In this document: positions 1-6,919 of the stretch, piece by piece
Numbering within the stretch: position 1 is the stretch's first letter
Layout of the letters: each line of letters begins with the position of its first letter
NCBI GenBank assembly: GCA_029859555.1
Contig: JAOUCV010000108.1
Location: 1-7,181 of the forward strand
DNA length: 7,181 bases
Direction: 5' to 3'
From: Gammaproteobacteria bacterium
GTDB lineage: Bacteria > Pseudomonadota > Gammaproteobacteria > UBA9214
Notes under the pieces: model-generated
Database searches by the model: none
The model's input: the letters and a program-made list of their open reading frames with translations, nothing else
What the model was told of the DNA's origin: nothing
Program-made: the position numbers and the translations under genes

Positions 1-1252
1 CTATCTGGATCTCGATAACTTCAAGGTTGTAAACGATACCAGCGGTCACTTTGCCGGCGATGAACTGTTGAAACAGCTGACCGTCAAACTGCGTATGGAG
101 CTGCGTGAAGCAGACACACTGGCACGGCTGGGTGGCGATGAATTCGGTGTGCTGCTTGAAGGATGCCCCATTGAGAAAGCACAACACATTGCAGAAACCG
201 TTCGCCAGATTGTGGAAGACTTTCGCTTTGTATGGGACAACACTTCTTTCAGAATTGGTGTCAGTATCGGACTTGTCCCGATCACCAGTGAAAGTGGTAC
301 GCTCAGTGATGTTCTGAGTGCGGCAGATTCTGCCTGCTATGTTGCAAAAGACCAGGGCAGAAATCGCATACACATATACCAGCCAAACGATGAAGCTGTA
401 CTAAAACAACACGGCCAGATGCAATGGGTGCAACGCATCCAGGATGTTCTTGACCAGAATCGTTTCAGACTGTTCTTTCAGCCGATTGCCAAGCTCTCTC
501 ACAAACCGGGAGAGCAGAACACCATACATGGTGAAGTGCTTATTCGCATGCTGGACGACAGTAACAAGATAGTCGGTCCCGGAGCATTTATTCCGGCCGC
601 TGAACGTTACCAGGTAATGCCCGCCATCGATCGCTGGGTGGTTTCCAATACATTTCATATGCTGATTCAAAACGATACCCACAAATACGGGCGCGTCAGT
701 TCCTGCTGCATCAATCTGTCCGGCCAGTCGCTTTCAGACGAGCGCTTCATGGATTTTCTTGTCGAAGAAATAAAAAGCAGCGGTGTATCTCCTGAAATTC
801 TGGTATTTGAAATCACCGAGACCGCTGTTATCGCCAACCTCTGCAATGCTTCGCAACTGATTTCGACACTTCGCGAAATGGGGTGCAGGTTTGCACTGGA
901 TGATTTTGGCGTTGGCCTGAGTTCTTTTGGTTATCTGAAAAACCTGCCAGTTGACTATCTGAAACTTGACGGCTGCTTTGTGAAGAACATGGTCAGGGAC
1001 AACATTGATCACGCCATGGTAAAGGCGATCAACCAGATCGGCCACACCATGAATATAAAGACCATTGCTGAATTTGTTGAAGACGCGGAAACGCTGGCTG
1101 CAGTTCGCGAGGTCGGTGTTGACTATGCACAGGGCTACTTCATAGCCAGACCTGTACCTATTGAAATCGGGCTCAACAGTGAACCGGTCGACTTCCGCAT
1201 TGAAGAAATGTCAGACGAACAGCCGTTGAAGTCGGTTGTTAACAGAAACTAG
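1..1252 (+). CDS. GGDEF-EAL cyclic-di-GMP enzyme (diguanylate cyclase/phosphodiesterase), 5'-truncated by the window
   Basis: The visible C-terminal 416 residues are in frame from base 2 and contain two catalytic domains for c-di-GMP turnover. The fragment opens inside the GGDEF domain with [12 protein letters not shown], which carries the metal- and nucleotide-binding residues. An intact GGDEF lies at about visible residues 44-48. An RxxD inhibitory I-site (READ) sits exactly five residues before it, so product inhibition is likely. The EAL domain starts near residue 150. Its motif is EVL (about 178-180), followed by the Asn of CINLSG (238), Glu of FEITE (270), the DDFG aspartates (300-301), Lys of LKLDG (321), Glu of AEFVED (357) and Gln of AQGYF (377). 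All expected metal-binding and catalytic positions are therefore present. Both activities look possible, though many tandem proteins use only one in vivo. A sensor region (PAS and/or membrane segments) is expected upstream but not visible. The gene converges on tatC. Confidence 0.95.
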   Translation, partial: YLDLDNFKVVNDTSGHFAGDELLKQLTVKLRMELREADTLARLGGDEFGVLLEGCPIEKAQHIAETVRQIVEDFRFVWDNTSFRIGVSIGLVPITSESGTLSDVLSAADSACYVAKDQGRNRIHIYQPNDEAVLKQHGQMQWVQRIQDVLDQNRFRLFFQPIAKLSHKPGEQNTIHGEVLIRMLDDSNKIVGPGAFIPAAERYQVMPAIDRWVVSNTFHMLIQNDTHKYGRVSSCCINLSGQSLSDERFMDFLVEEIKSSGVSPEILVFEITETAVIANLCNASQLISTLREMGCRFALDDFGVGLSSFGYLKNLPVDYLKLDGCFVKNMVRDNIDHAMVKAINQIGHTMNIKTIAEFVEDAETLAAVREVGVDYAQGYFIARPVPIEIGLNSEPVDFRIEEMSDEQPLKSVVNRN

Positions 1253-2115
1253 CGGCGTTCAGGTTTGTCTTCATCTTCCATGCGATCAAGCTCCGCATCC
1301 ATTTCCGCCTCACTCATTGGTGTGTAATCAGGCGCCACTGCATCAGCCGGTGTATTCTCCCTGTTCCTGACAAACCAGCCTGAAAAGTACAGCCCCAACT
1401 CAAACAACAGCCATACAGGCACCGCCAGCAATGTCTGCGAAATCACATCCGGCGGAGTCAATAACATGCCAAGAACGAATGCGCCGACAATTACATAAGG
1501 ACGCTTTTCCCGTAATGCCTTCTGTGTCGTCATGCCCGTCATGACCAGCAATACCGTGACAACCGGCACCTCGAATGCCGCACCAAATGCAAAAAACAAC
1601 GTCAGTACAAAATCCAGGTAACGACTGATATCCGTCATCACCGACACCCCCTCCGGGGCTGCCGCCGTAAAAAAAGCAAACACCAGCGGAAAAACCACAA
1701 AGTAGGCAAATGCTGCTCCGGCATAGAACAGTAAGGTGCTGGATACCAGCAACGGCACCACCAGTCGACGCTCATGCCGGTACAGGCCTGGCGCAACAAA
1801 TGACCATAACTGGTAGAGCACATAGGGAATGGCAATAAACACCGCCAGAAACAGTGTCAGTTTGAAGGGAATCAGAAATGGCGATGCAACTTCGATAGCA
1901 ATCATGCTGCCGTCTTCAGGCATATGTGCCAGTAACGGGCCGGACAACATCGAAAACAGGGTGTTTGAGAAAGGCACCAGCATCACAAACAGCACTGCCA
2001 CAACCAGCACCATCCGCAACAGGCGGTCACGCAATTCAATCAGGTGAAAAAGCAGCGGCTGCTCGCTTTCATCCAGGCCCGGCGCACCCTGATCCTGGTT
2101 ATTCGGGTTTTTCAT
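1249..2115 (-). CDS. tatC: Sec-independent protein translocase subunit TatC
   Basis: TatC is the polytopic inner-membrane receptor of the twin-arginine translocase. With TatB it binds the RR signal peptide of folded precursor proteins. From the ATG at 2115 the protein has 288 residues, a little longer than many homologues because of its tail. The N-terminal cytoplasmic motif [10 protein letters not shown] with its conserved Glu (about residue 27) is present, as are APGLYRHER with its conserved Glu (about 115) and TPPD near residue 222. Hydrophobic stretches fit six membrane helices at roughly 35-58, 86-107, 119-149, 167-192, 206-220 and 225-249. The last 35 or so residues form a highly acidic cytoplasmic tail. 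A GTG at 2121 is an alternative start two codons upstream; neither start has a good ribosome binding site. The start overlaps the end of tatB by 17 nt, suggesting translational coupling. The stop codon shares CTAG with the convergent GGDEF-EAL gene. Confidence 0.96.
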   Translation of the reverse strand: MKNPNNQDQGAPGLDESEQPLLFHLIELRDRLLRMVLVVAVLFVMLVPFSNTLFSMLSGPLLAHMPEDGSMIAIEVASPFLIPFKLTLFLAVFIAIPYVLYQLWSFVAPGLYRHERRLVVPLLVSSTLLFYAGAAFAYFVVFPLVFAFFTAAAPEGVSVMTDISRYLDFVLTLFFAFGAAFEVPVVTVLLVMTGMTTQKALREKRPYVIVGAFVLGMLLTPPDVISQTLLAVPVWLLFELGLYFSGWFVRNRENTPADAVAPDYTPMSEAEMDAELDRMEDEDKPERR

Positions 2116-2437
2116 CCGCACTGGAATCGGATGGACGTGCGACGGCCTGTTTTATTTTCGTCCCGGCAGAGTGCTCACCGGCCTGCAGGGGATTACCGGT
2201 CACTGTGTCTACCAGCTCTTCAAGCTCTGGTGAAGATGCCTGTTTCTGGAGTACTTTCTTGAGTTCTTCTGTAGCCAGTTCCTTGTCTATATCAGCCTTC
2301 ACCGTGGAAACAAATCCACGCAACTTGCCAACCCATAATCCTGCTGTACGCGCAATACGCGGCAAGCGTTCTGGTCCCACCACCAGCAGCGTGATGACCA
2401 TGATAAAAATAATTTCCGTAAAACCGATATCGAACAT
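2099..2437 (-). CDS. tatB: Sec-independent protein translocase subunit TatB
   Basis: TatB pairs with TatC to form the signal-peptide receptor complex of the Tat pathway. The 112-residue protein opens with [10 protein letters not shown], the TatB signature with Glu8 in the membrane segment (about 5-20), which distinguishes it from TatA. The hinge is VVGPERLP (Gly21-Pro22), followed by an amphipathic helix to about residue 60 and a polar, probably disordered tail. It is shorter than the 171-residue E. coli protein, and the missing length is in the non-conserved tail. It lies 37 nt after tatA and overlaps the start of tatC. The ATG at 2437 has an AGG Shine-Dalgarno core 7 nt upstream; that core falls in the 3' arm of a predicted hairpin (see 2445-2466). 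Confidence 0.95.
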   Translation of the reverse strand: MFDIGFTEIIFIMVITLLVVGPERLPRIARTAGLWVGKLRGFVSTVKADIDKELATEELKKVLQKQASSPELEELVDTVTGNPLQAGEHSAGTKIKQAVARPSDSSADEKPE

Positions 2438-2444
2438 AATGGTG

Positions 2445-2466
2445 CCTGCGTAATTCTTATTACAGG
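2445..2466 (-). promoter_or_regulatory. tatA-tatB intercistronic hairpin covering the tatB ribosome binding site
   Basis: On the - strand transcript, CCTG and TAAT form the 5' arm, AAGA the loop, and ATTA then CAGG the 3' arm, with two unpaired bases in the 3' arm. That gives eight base pairs. The CAGG of the 3' arm contains the AGG that serves as the Shine-Dalgarno core of tatB, so folding would hide it. The hairpin begins 8 nt after the tatA stop. No U-tract follows, so it is not a terminator. The pairing is read from the sequence; a regulatory role is inference. Confidence 0.45.
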
Positions 2467-2474
2467 ATGTTCAG

Positions 2475-2702
2475 TCAGACCTTGTCCTTGTCATGCCGCG
2501 TAACTTCGGCATCGATAACATTACCGCCATCCTTGTCCTCAATGCTCTTGTCACCTGCATCTTCTTCACCTTCGCGCATTGATTGCTTAAAACCCTTGAT
2601 CGCACCGCCAAGATCAGAGCCAACATTTTTCAGGCGCTTGGCGCCAAACAACACCAGCACTATGGCCAGAATAATCAATAATTGCCAAATACTAATACCC
2701 AT
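2475..2702 (-). CDS. tatA: Sec-independent protein translocase subunit TatA
   Basis: TatA is the pore-forming, multi-copy subunit of the twin-arginine translocase in the inner membrane. The protein has 75 residues, a normal TatA size. It begins [10 protein letters not shown], with one membrane helix to about residue 18, the conserved Phe19-Gly20 hinge, and an amphipathic helix at about 23-43 ([17 protein letters not shown]). A short charged tail rich in Asp and Lys follows. The Gln at position 7-8, where TatB has Glu, supports TatA over TatB. The ATG at 2702 has a clear GGAG seven bases upstream (2710-2713). The gene follows hisE by 48 nt, and that gap contains a perfect hairpin directly before the ribosome binding site. 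It is the first gene of a tatABC set in the usual order. Confidence 0.96.
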   Translation of the reverse strand: MGISIWQLLIILAIVLVLFGAKRLKNVGSDLGGAIKGFKQSMREGEEDAGDKSIEDKDGGNVIDAEVTRHDKDKV

Positions 2703-2714
2703 GATTTTTCTCCA

Positions 2715-2732
2715 GCTGTGTCATTACACAGC
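2715..2732 (-). promoter_or_regulatory. Perfect 7-bp hairpin directly upstream of the tatA ribosome binding site
   Basis: Arms GCTGTGT and ACACAGC enclose a four-base loop (AATG on the - strand). On the transcript the hairpin ends one base before the GGAG of tatA and lies 18 nt after the hisE stop. It is followed by TGGAGAAAAATC rather than a U-run, so it is not an intrinsic terminator. It could mark a processing or stabilising boundary between the his and tat parts of the message, or tune tatA translation; both roles are inference. Confidence 0.5.
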
Positions 2733-2761
2733 ATATAGCTACAAAGTAACCTACTTGTCCC
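2732..2761 (-). promoter_or_regulatory. Possible weak promoter for tatABC
   Basis: On the - strand, GGGACA (2756-2761, 4 of 6 matches to the sigma70 -35 consensus) lies 18 bases from TATATG (2732-2737, 4 of 6 matches to the -10 consensus). The -35 element would lie in the last codons of hisE, and transcription would start inside the hairpin before tatA. Matches of this quality occur by chance, so this is only a candidate for separate tat expression. Confidence 0.2.
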
Positions 2762-3068
2762 GCGCAGCTTTCTCTGCCAGCCCCGACAGCCCAAAGCGCC
2801 GCTCCAGCTCTGCGAGTACATCTGCAGGTCCAAGACCTCGCGCAGACAGCATCACCAGCGTATGAAACCAGAGGTCTGCAGTCTCATAAACCAGTTGCGC
2901 GTCATCATCCTCTTTGGCGGCAACGATCATTTCTGTCGCCTCCTCACCTATTTTTTTGAGAATGGTATTCATGCCTTTGTCAAACAAACTTGCCACATAG
3001 GACTCATCAGCGGCTGCCAGCTTGCGTGCCTCTATAACCCCGGCCAGTTTTTCCAATGTATCACTCAC
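2751..3068 (-). CDS. hisE: Phosphoribosyl-ATP pyrophosphatase (HisE)
   Basis: HisE hydrolyses phosphoribosyl-ATP to phosphoribosyl-AMP and pyrophosphate, the second step of histidine synthesis. The 105-residue protein matches the all-alpha, MazG-like NTP pyrophosphatase fold. The metal-binding acidic residues are visible in GEEATEM (Glu42, Glu43, Glu46) and in YETADLWFH (Glu62, Asp65). The tail [11 protein letters not shown] resembles the usual HisE ending. The start is a GTG at 3068: the frame closes with TAA three codons upstream, and AGGTAAG (3074-3080) provides a good ribosome binding site. An ATG two bases upstream is in another frame and meets TGA at once. HisE is separate from HisI here, unlike the fused enterobacterial HisIE. 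The gene lies 32 nt after hisI and 48 nt before tatA. Confidence 0.96.
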   Translation of the reverse strand: MSDTLEKLAGVIEARKLAAADESYVASLFDKGMNTILKKIGEEATEMIVAAKEDDDAQLVYETADLWFHTLVMLSARGLGPADVLAELERRFGLSGLAEKAARDK

Positions 3069-3073
3069 ATTTA

Positions 3074-3080
3074 CTTACCT
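3074..3080 (-). promoter_or_regulatory. Ribosome binding site deciding the GTG start of hisE
   Basis: AGGTAAG on the - strand ends five bases before the GTG at 3068. It supports GTG as the start, since no other in-frame start exists after the upstream TAA. Confidence 0.7.
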
Positions 3081-3088
3081 GCAATTCC

Positions 3089-3100
3089 CGGCAATAGCCG
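3089..3100 (-). other. Small hairpin after the hisI stop
   Basis: The - strand reads CGGC, TATT, GCCG immediately after the hisI stop codon: four GC pairs closing a four-base loop. It is short and has no U-tract, so it is not a terminator. It may be an intercistronic stabiliser or chance. Confidence 0.25.
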
Positions 3101-3496
3101 TCAATGTTTGCCATAAATCGACGCCGGGTCTTTCAACACCGGTTCAACCGTCACCCAGCGCTGTTCTTCAAGACGCTGGTAAAAACAACTGCGCCTGCCG
3201 GTATGACAGGCAATGCCGCCACTTTGTTGCACCTGCAGCACCACGACATCGTTATCACAGTCGAGACGGATTTCGCTAACCTTCTGCTGATGACCCGACT
3301 CTTCACCCTTGTGCCAGAGTTTTTTTCTTGATCGTGACCAGTACACTGCCTGGCCTTTCTGCGCAGTCAGGCCCAGGGCTTCACGATTCATCCACGCCAT
3401 CATCAGAATCCTGCCATCAACTGCATCCTGTGCAATGGCCGGCACCAGGCCGTCATCGTCCCACTTGACCTCATCCAGCCACGCATCACCCTGCAT
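3101..3496 (-). CDS. hisI: Phosphoribosyl-AMP cyclohydrolase (HisI)
   Basis: HisI opens the adenine ring of phosphoribosyl-AMP to give ProFAR, the third step of histidine synthesis; it is a zinc and magnesium enzyme of the cytoplasm. The 131-residue length is typical of the stand-alone form. The signature LDCDND (Asp79, Cys80, Asp81, Asp83) holds metal ligands. The motif [10 protein letters not shown] supplies the other two zinc cysteines (Cys97, Cys104). Upstream, WMNREAL and [18 protein letters not shown] are characteristic of the family. The ATG at 3496 has AGGTAA 8-9 bases upstream (3503-3508). The gene lies 34 nt after hisF and 32 nt before hisE. Confidence 0.97.
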   Translation of the reverse strand: MQGDAWLDEVKWDDDGLVPAIAQDAVDGRILMMAWMNREALGLTAQKGQAVYWSRSRKKLWHKGEESGHQQKVSEIRLDCDNDVVVLQVQQSGGIACHTGRRSCFYQRLEEQRWVTVEPVLKDPASIYGKH

Positions 3497-3530
3497 TGGT
3501 CGTTACCTGACTATGGTTGACAGTAAACAA

Positions 3531-4304
3531 CTATAACCTTACCTCGATACCACAGTCTGCCATACGCTGTTTTGCCTGTCCGACAGTGTATTCGGCAAAA
3601 TGAAAGATACTGGCCGCCAGCACGGCATCCGCCTTGCCTTCGATAACTCCGTCAGCCAGATGCTGAAGGTTGCCGACACCACCAGAGGCAATAACCGGCA
3701 CATCGACCGCCTCGCTGACAGCGCGCGTCAGTGCCAGGTCAAATCCGTCCCGCGTGCCATCGCGATCCATACTGGTCAACAGAATCTCCCCGGCACCGTA
3801 CTGGTTCATGCGCTGCGCCCATTCAATTGCATCGATACCGGTAGGCTTGCGTCCACCGTGCGTAAATATCTCCCAGCGCTGCAGTTCTCCTGCTTTGCTT
3901 ACCTGCTTTGCATCAATCGCCACCACTATACACTGCGAACCAAATCGTGCTGCTGCCTGTTTCACAAATTCAGGATTGAACACGGCAGCAGTATTAATAC
4001 CCACCTTGTCTGCACCGGCATTTAACATACGGCGTATATCCGCAACTTCACGGATACCACCACCGACCGTCAGCGGAATAAAAACCTCGCCCGCGACCTT
4101 CTCTACAACATGAACCATGGTATCGCGCTGGTCCGAGCTCGCCGTTATATCAAGAAAGGTCAATTCATCTGCACCTTCCTTGTCATAGCGTCTTGCAATC
4201 TCTACCGGGTCACCGGCATCACGAATATCGACAAACTGAACACCTTTGACAACACGACCGGCATCAACATCAAGACAGGGGATTATTCGCTTGGCAAGAC
4301 CCAT
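3531..4304 (-). CDS. hisF: Imidazole glycerol phosphate synthase, cyclase subunit HisF
   Basis: HisF is the (beta/alpha)8-barrel subunit of imidazole glycerol phosphate synthase. It uses ammonia passed from HisH to turn PRFAR into imidazole glycerol phosphate and AICAR. The 257-residue length is standard. The N-terminus [14 protein letters not shown] carries catalytic Asp12, and the second-half equivalent Asp131 is in VVAIDAK. Phosphate-binding loops are visible as TVGGGIR (about 79-85) and IASGGVGN in the C-terminal half, reflecting the two-fold repeat of the barrel. The gene begins 6 nt after the hisA stop with only a weak Shine-Dalgarno match, which suggests translational coupling to hisA. 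It belongs to the hisBHAFIE run. Confidence 0.98.
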   Translation of the reverse strand: MGLAKRIIPCLDVDAGRVVKGVQFVDIRDAGDPVEIARRYDKEGADELTFLDITASSDQRDTMVHVVEKVAGEVFIPLTVGGGIREVADIRRMLNAGADKVGINTAAVFNPEFVKQAAARFGSQCIVVAIDAKQVSKAGELQRWEIFTHGGRKPTGIDAIEWAQRMNQYGAGEILLTSMDRDGTRDGFDLALTRAVSEAVDVPVIASGGVGNLQHLADGVIEGKADAVLAASIFHFAEYTVGQAKQRMADCGIEVRL

Positions 4305-4310
4305 GACTTT

Positions 4311-5060
4311 CTAGCCTGCCGCCGACCCGCACAGGCTGTCAGCGAGCTTCTGCGCTTCCGCCAGGTCAAGCGTGCCTTCATAGATGGCCCGACCTGTAAT
4401 AGCACCTATGATTCCCTCATCAGCCACGCCACACAATGTCTGGATATCGTCCATATTGGTGATGCCGCCGGAAGCAATCACCGGTATGTGAATCGCCTGC
4501 GCCAGCTCAACAGTTGACTCAACATTGACACCGCTCATCATACCGTCACGTCCTATATCGGTGAAAATAATTGCTTCCACACCATCGTTTTCAAAACGTT
4601 GCGCCATGTCGATCACCGGGTGATGCGACAATTTAGACCAGCCATCAATCGCAACCTTGCCATCCTTCGCATCCAGCCCGACGATAATATGCCCGGGGAA
4701 CTCCGCACACAGGTCATTAACAAAATGTGGCGCGCTTACCGCCGCGGTGCCAATAATGGTGAACTGTACACCGGCATCCAGATAGGCCTGAACTGTTTCC
4801 TCGTCACGTATACCCCCACCCACCTGGATAGGCAGATCCGGGAAGGCTTCCGCAACCGCACGAACAGCTGCTGCATTCACCGGCTTGCCGGCAAATGCAC
4901 CGTTCAGGTCGACCATATGCAGGCGGCGCGCACCGGCTTCAACCCAGCGCTCGGCCACTGCGACCGGGTCATCACCAAAGATCGTCTCGTCTTCCATTCG
5001 ACCCTGGCGCAGACGTACACATTTCCCGTCTTTCAGGTCAATCGCGGGTATTAGTAACAT
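4311..5060 (-). CDS. hisA: ProFAR isomerase HisA
   Basis: HisA is 1-(5-phosphoribosyl)-5-[(5-phosphoribosylamino)methylideneamino]imidazole-4-carboxamide isomerase. It performs the Amadori rearrangement of ProFAR to PRFAR, the substrate of HisHF. The 249-residue protein is a (beta/alpha)8 barrel. The start [12 protein letters not shown] includes catalytic Asp8; Asp130 in [10 protein letters not shown] is the second catalytic acid. Phosphate loops are [10 protein letters not shown] (about 79-88) and IASGGITN. The sequence is a half-barrel relative of HisF next door, consistent with the known duplication origin. The ATG at 5060 follows the hisH stop by 3 nt and is preceded by GGGGAG (5070-5075, nine bases away), which lies inside the hisH coding end, so coupling with hisH is likely. 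Confidence 0.98.
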   Translation of the reverse strand: MLLIPAIDLKDGKCVRLRQGRMEDETIFGDDPVAVAERWVEAGARRLHMVDLNGAFAGKPVNAAAVRAVAEAFPDLPIQVGGGIRDEETVQAYLDAGVQFTIIGTAAVSAPHFVNDLCAEFPGHIIVGLDAKDGKVAIDGWSKLSHHPVIDMAQRFENDGVEAIIFTDIGRDGMMSGVNVESTVELAQAIHIPVIASGGITNMDDIQTLCGVADEGIIGAITGRAIYEGTLDLAEAQKLADSLCGSAAG

Positions 5061-5063
5061 GTA

Positions 5064-5711
5064 TCAGGACTCCCCATTCCAGCCAACAAAATTTGATAGC
5101 AGTTGCAGACCGGCATGCTGGCTCTTTTCCGGGTGAAACTGCACCGCAAAAATATTATCCCTGGCAATCACAGACGTAAACTCAATCCCGTAAGGTGTCG
5201 TGGCAGCAACATCTTCAGCATTATCGGGCGCAGTGTAATAACTGTGCACGAAATAGAAGCGGCTGTTTGCGGGTATATCCTTCCACATGGGATGCTGGTA
5301 CGTCGGCAGTACCTGGTTCCAGCCCATGTGGGGAATCTTGAGCCGGTCACCACTGCCTGCTTCATGCATATCTTTTGAAAAATGCAGGACTTTGCCTGAA
5401 AACAGCCCAAGACAGTCGGTTCCAGTATTCTCCTCACTGCTATCCAGCAATGCCTGCATACCGAGACAAACACCCAGCACCGGGCGGTCAGCAGCGGCAC
5501 GGATGACCACCTCGTCGAGACCTGTTTTCTGCAACTCCGACATGCAATCACGAATCGCACCGACACCCGGAAAGACCACACGTTCGGCTGACAAAATCTG
5601 CTCCCGGTCACTGGACACAACAATACGCTGCTTGCCTGAAACGTGCTCCAGCGCCTTGGCAATGGAGTGCAGATTGCCCATACCGTAGTCGATGATTGCA
5701 ACAGAAGTCAT
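5064..5711 (-). CDS. hisH: Imidazole glycerol phosphate synthase, glutaminase subunit HisH
   Basis: HisH is the class I glutamine amidotransferase that feeds ammonia to HisF. The 215-residue length is normal. The N-terminus VAIIDYGMGNLHS is the family signature. The nucleophile Cys82 is in GVCLGMQ, and the His193/Glu195 pair completing the triad is in FHPEKS. The region FPGVGA near residues 47-52 corresponds to the oxyanion-strand loop typical of HisH. The ATG at 5711 was chosen because it fits the family N-terminus; the nearest AGG is about 18 nt upstream, so its ribosome binding site is poor. The gap to hisB is 38 nt and contains a perfect hairpin. The gene ends 3 nt before hisA. Confidence 0.97.
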   Translation of the reverse strand: MTSVAIIDYGMGNLHSIAKALEHVSGKQRIVVSSDREQILSAERVVFPGVGAIRDCMSELQKTGLDEVVIRAAADRPVLGVCLGMQALLDSSEENTGTDCLGLFSGKVLHFSKDMHEAGSGDRLKIPHMGWNQVLPTYQHPMWKDIPANSRFYFVHSYYTAPDNAEDVAATTPYGIEFTSVIARDNIFAVQFHPEKSQHAGLQLLSNFVGWNGES

Positions 5712-5730
5712 GATAGATACGCAGACAGGC

Positions 5731-5748
5731 CTGACCTTCGCGGGTCAG
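5731..5748 (-). other. hisB-hisH intercistronic hairpin
   Basis: Arms CTGACC and GGTCAG pair perfectly around a six-base loop (CGCGAA on the - strand). The hairpin begins one base after the hisB stop codon. No U-run follows, so it is not a terminator. An overlapping 8-bp palindrome, CAGGCCTG, adds alternative pairing. The hairpin lies upstream of hisH, which has only a weak ribosome binding site. Confidence 0.4.
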
Positions 5749-5749
5749 T

Positions 5750-6343
5750 TCAGAGACTTCCCTTGGTTGAAGGCAACTGGTTGCCCATCGCGGTATCGGT
5801 CTCCAGCGCCATGCGCACTGCACGACCGAAGGCCTTGAATATGGTTTCGGCAATGTGGTGTGCATTCTCACCACGCAGACAATCAATGTGCAGAGTAACC
5901 AGCGCATGATTACAAAAGCCCTGGAAAAATTCATGCAGCAGGTCAACATCGAAGTCGCCAATACGCGCACGTGGATACACCGCGTGATACTCCAGCCCGG
6001 GTCGTCCGGAAAAATCGATGACCACACGCGACAAGGCCTCGTCCAGCGGCACATAGGCATGGCCATAGCGGCGGATACCGCGCTTGTCCGTCAGCGCCTG
6101 TCCGATAGCCTGACCAATGGTAATGCCGATATCTTCAACCGTGTGATGCGCATCAATGTGCAGGTCGCCCTTCGCCCTGATATCGAGATCTATCATCCCG
6201 TGGCGGGCCACCTGGTCCAGCATGTGGTCCAGAAATGGCAGACCGGTGTCCAGAGACGCCTTGCCGGTTCCATCAAGGTTAACGGAGACGCTTATCTGCG
6301 TCTCCAGGGTATCGCGATCAACTGTAGCCTGCCGCTGTGACAT
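5750..6343 (-). CDS. hisB: Imidazoleglycerol-phosphate dehydratase HisB (monofunctional)
   Basis: HisB removes water from imidazole glycerol phosphate to give imidazole-acetol phosphate, using two manganese ions. The protein has 197 residues and only the dehydratase domain; the histidinol-phosphatase domain of enterobacterial HisB is absent. Metal-binding motifs are LDHML (His40), DAHHTVED (His66, His67, Glu70) and [15 protein letters not shown] (His162, His163, Glu166), the internal repeat typical of the fold. The end PSTKGSL is the conserved C-terminus. The ATG at 6343 is chosen over a GTG at 6352 because AAGGTG (6350-6355) makes an ideal ribosome binding site six bases upstream and overlaps that GTG. 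The [10 protein letters not shown] start also fits the family. The gene lies 73 nt after dtd. Confidence 0.97.
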   Translation of the reverse strand: MSQRQATVDRDTLETQISVSVNLDGTGKASLDTGLPFLDHMLDQVARHGMIDLDIRAKGDLHIDAHHTVEDIGITIGQAIGQALTDKRGIRRYGHAYVPLDEALSRVVIDFSGRPGLEYHAVYPRARIGDFDVDLLHEFFQGFCNHALVTLHIDCLRGENAHHIAETIFKAFGRAVRMALETDTAMGNQLPSTKGSL

Positions 6344-6349
6344 AGAAAA

Positions 6350-6358
6350 CACCTTCTT
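6350..6358 (-). promoter_or_regulatory. Ribosome binding site deciding the hisB start
   Basis: AAGAAGGTG on the - strand lies six bases before the ATG at 6343. Because it covers the upstream GTG at 6350-6352, that GTG is unlikely to be the start. Confidence 0.75.
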
Positions 6359-6416
6359 AAATCAATAATTAATAAGCTGCACACCCGGTGTGGTACCCGG
6401 TCATATTAACAGTTTA
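6353..6416 (-). other. dtd-hisB intergenic region with a 7-bp direct repeat and an AT-rich tract
   Basis: This gap holds two copies of ACCCGGT (+ strand, 6383-6389 and 6395-6401, start-to-start distance 12 bp). An AT-rich tract (about 6356-6376) lies between the repeats and hisB. I find no intrinsic terminator after dtd, no recognisable his leader peptide and no clear sigma70 promoter. The region could host an internal promoter, but the sequence alone does not show it. Confidence 0.3.
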
Positions 6417-6863
6417 CTACCCCGGTTTAACCTCCAGCCAGAAAGTAACCGGACCGTCGTTGACCAGGGACACCTGCATATCAGCGCCAAATTGCCCGGC
6501 AGCAATCTCGGGGGAATGCTTTCGAGCCTGTTGTAACAGGTATTCAAACAGACGCTCGCCCTCTGCCGGGACGGCGGCTGTTGAAAATCCGGGGCGCATG
6601 CCGTTACGGGTATCTGCGGCCAGCGTAAATTGCGGCACCAGCAACAGAGCACCGCCTGCCTGGGAAATATTCAGGTTCATTTTTCCTGTCGTATCGGCAA
6701 ACACACGATAACCCAGCAACCGCTGCAGCAACCGGTCGGCCTCATTTTCGCCATCCTGCTGCTGTACACCTATCAGTACCAGCAGGCCCGAACCAATTTC
6801 GGCAACACGCTGCCCGGCAATTTCCACATGTGCCTGCCGCACACGCTGCAGCAGACCAATCAT
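6417..6863 (-). CDS. dtd: D-aminoacyl-tRNA deacylase (DTD)
   Basis: DTD cleaves D-amino acids (and mischarged glycine) from tRNA, protecting translation in the cytoplasm. From the ATG at 6863 the protein is 148 residues, close to the usual 145. The family start [15 protein letters not shown] fits this position. An in-frame ATG at 6887 would add eight atypical residues, and GGTGG (6869-6873) lies five bases before 6863. The active-site motif is VPQFTLAAD with Thr80; the usual SQFTL serine is replaced by Pro77. The Gly-cisPro motif that rejects L-amino acids is in NDGPVTF (Gly137-Pro138). The gene is the first on this strand after the terminator at 6983-7006, so it may be the first gene of the his-tat transcript. 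It has no metabolic link to histidine synthesis. Confidence 0.95.
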   Translation of the reverse strand: MIGLLQRVRQAHVEIAGQRVAEIGSGLLVLIGVQQQDGENEADRLLQRLLGYRVFADTTGKMNLNISQAGGALLLVPQFTLAADTRNGMRPGFSTAAVPAEGERLFEYLLQQARKHSPEIAAGQFGADMQVSLVNDGPVTFWLEVKPG

Positions 6864-6901
6864 TGAAACCACCGCACAAACCTGCATGCCGGCAACACTG
6901 C

Positions 6902-6919
6902 AGTCAGGCGTGGCTGACT
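6902..6919. promoter_or_regulatory. Inverted repeat upstream of dtd, possible operator
   Basis: AGTCAG and CTGACT form a perfect 6-bp inverted repeat with a 6-bp spacer, 38 bp upstream of the dtd start. A second, wider inverted repeat overlaps it: GGCGTGGC (6907-6914) against GCCACGCC (6950-6957). The symmetry is seen directly; an operator or leader-RNA role is inference. No convincing -35/-10 pair was found nearby. Confidence 0.3.

Noticed and set aside
1926..2453. A 175-codon + strand open frame opposite tatB and the start of tatC
   Set aside because: The protein is low-complexity, rich in Ser, Pro and Thr, with no family features. It lies wholly opposite well-supported tatB and tatC codons.
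3670..4113. A + strand open frame of 147 codons opposite hisF
   Set aside because: It lies entirely antisense to intact hisF and shows no recognisable domain.
5168..5701. A second - strand frame of 177 codons inside hisH
   Set aside because: hisH in the other frame has its full catalytic triad and family length; this frame is Cys/Arg-rich noise.
5608..6066. A - strand open frame spanning the hisB-hisH junction
   Set aside because: It overlaps conserved motifs of both HisB and HisH in another frame and resembles no protein I know.
6353..6416. A possible his leader peptide and attenuator before hisB
   Set aside because: There is no run of histidine codons and no terminator/antiterminator pair; the gap is only about 73 nt and follows dtd directly.
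6864..6887. An upstream in-frame ATG as the dtd start
   Set aside because: It adds eight residues not seen in DTD proteins and lacks a ribosome binding site; the ATG at 6863 fits the family N-terminus.
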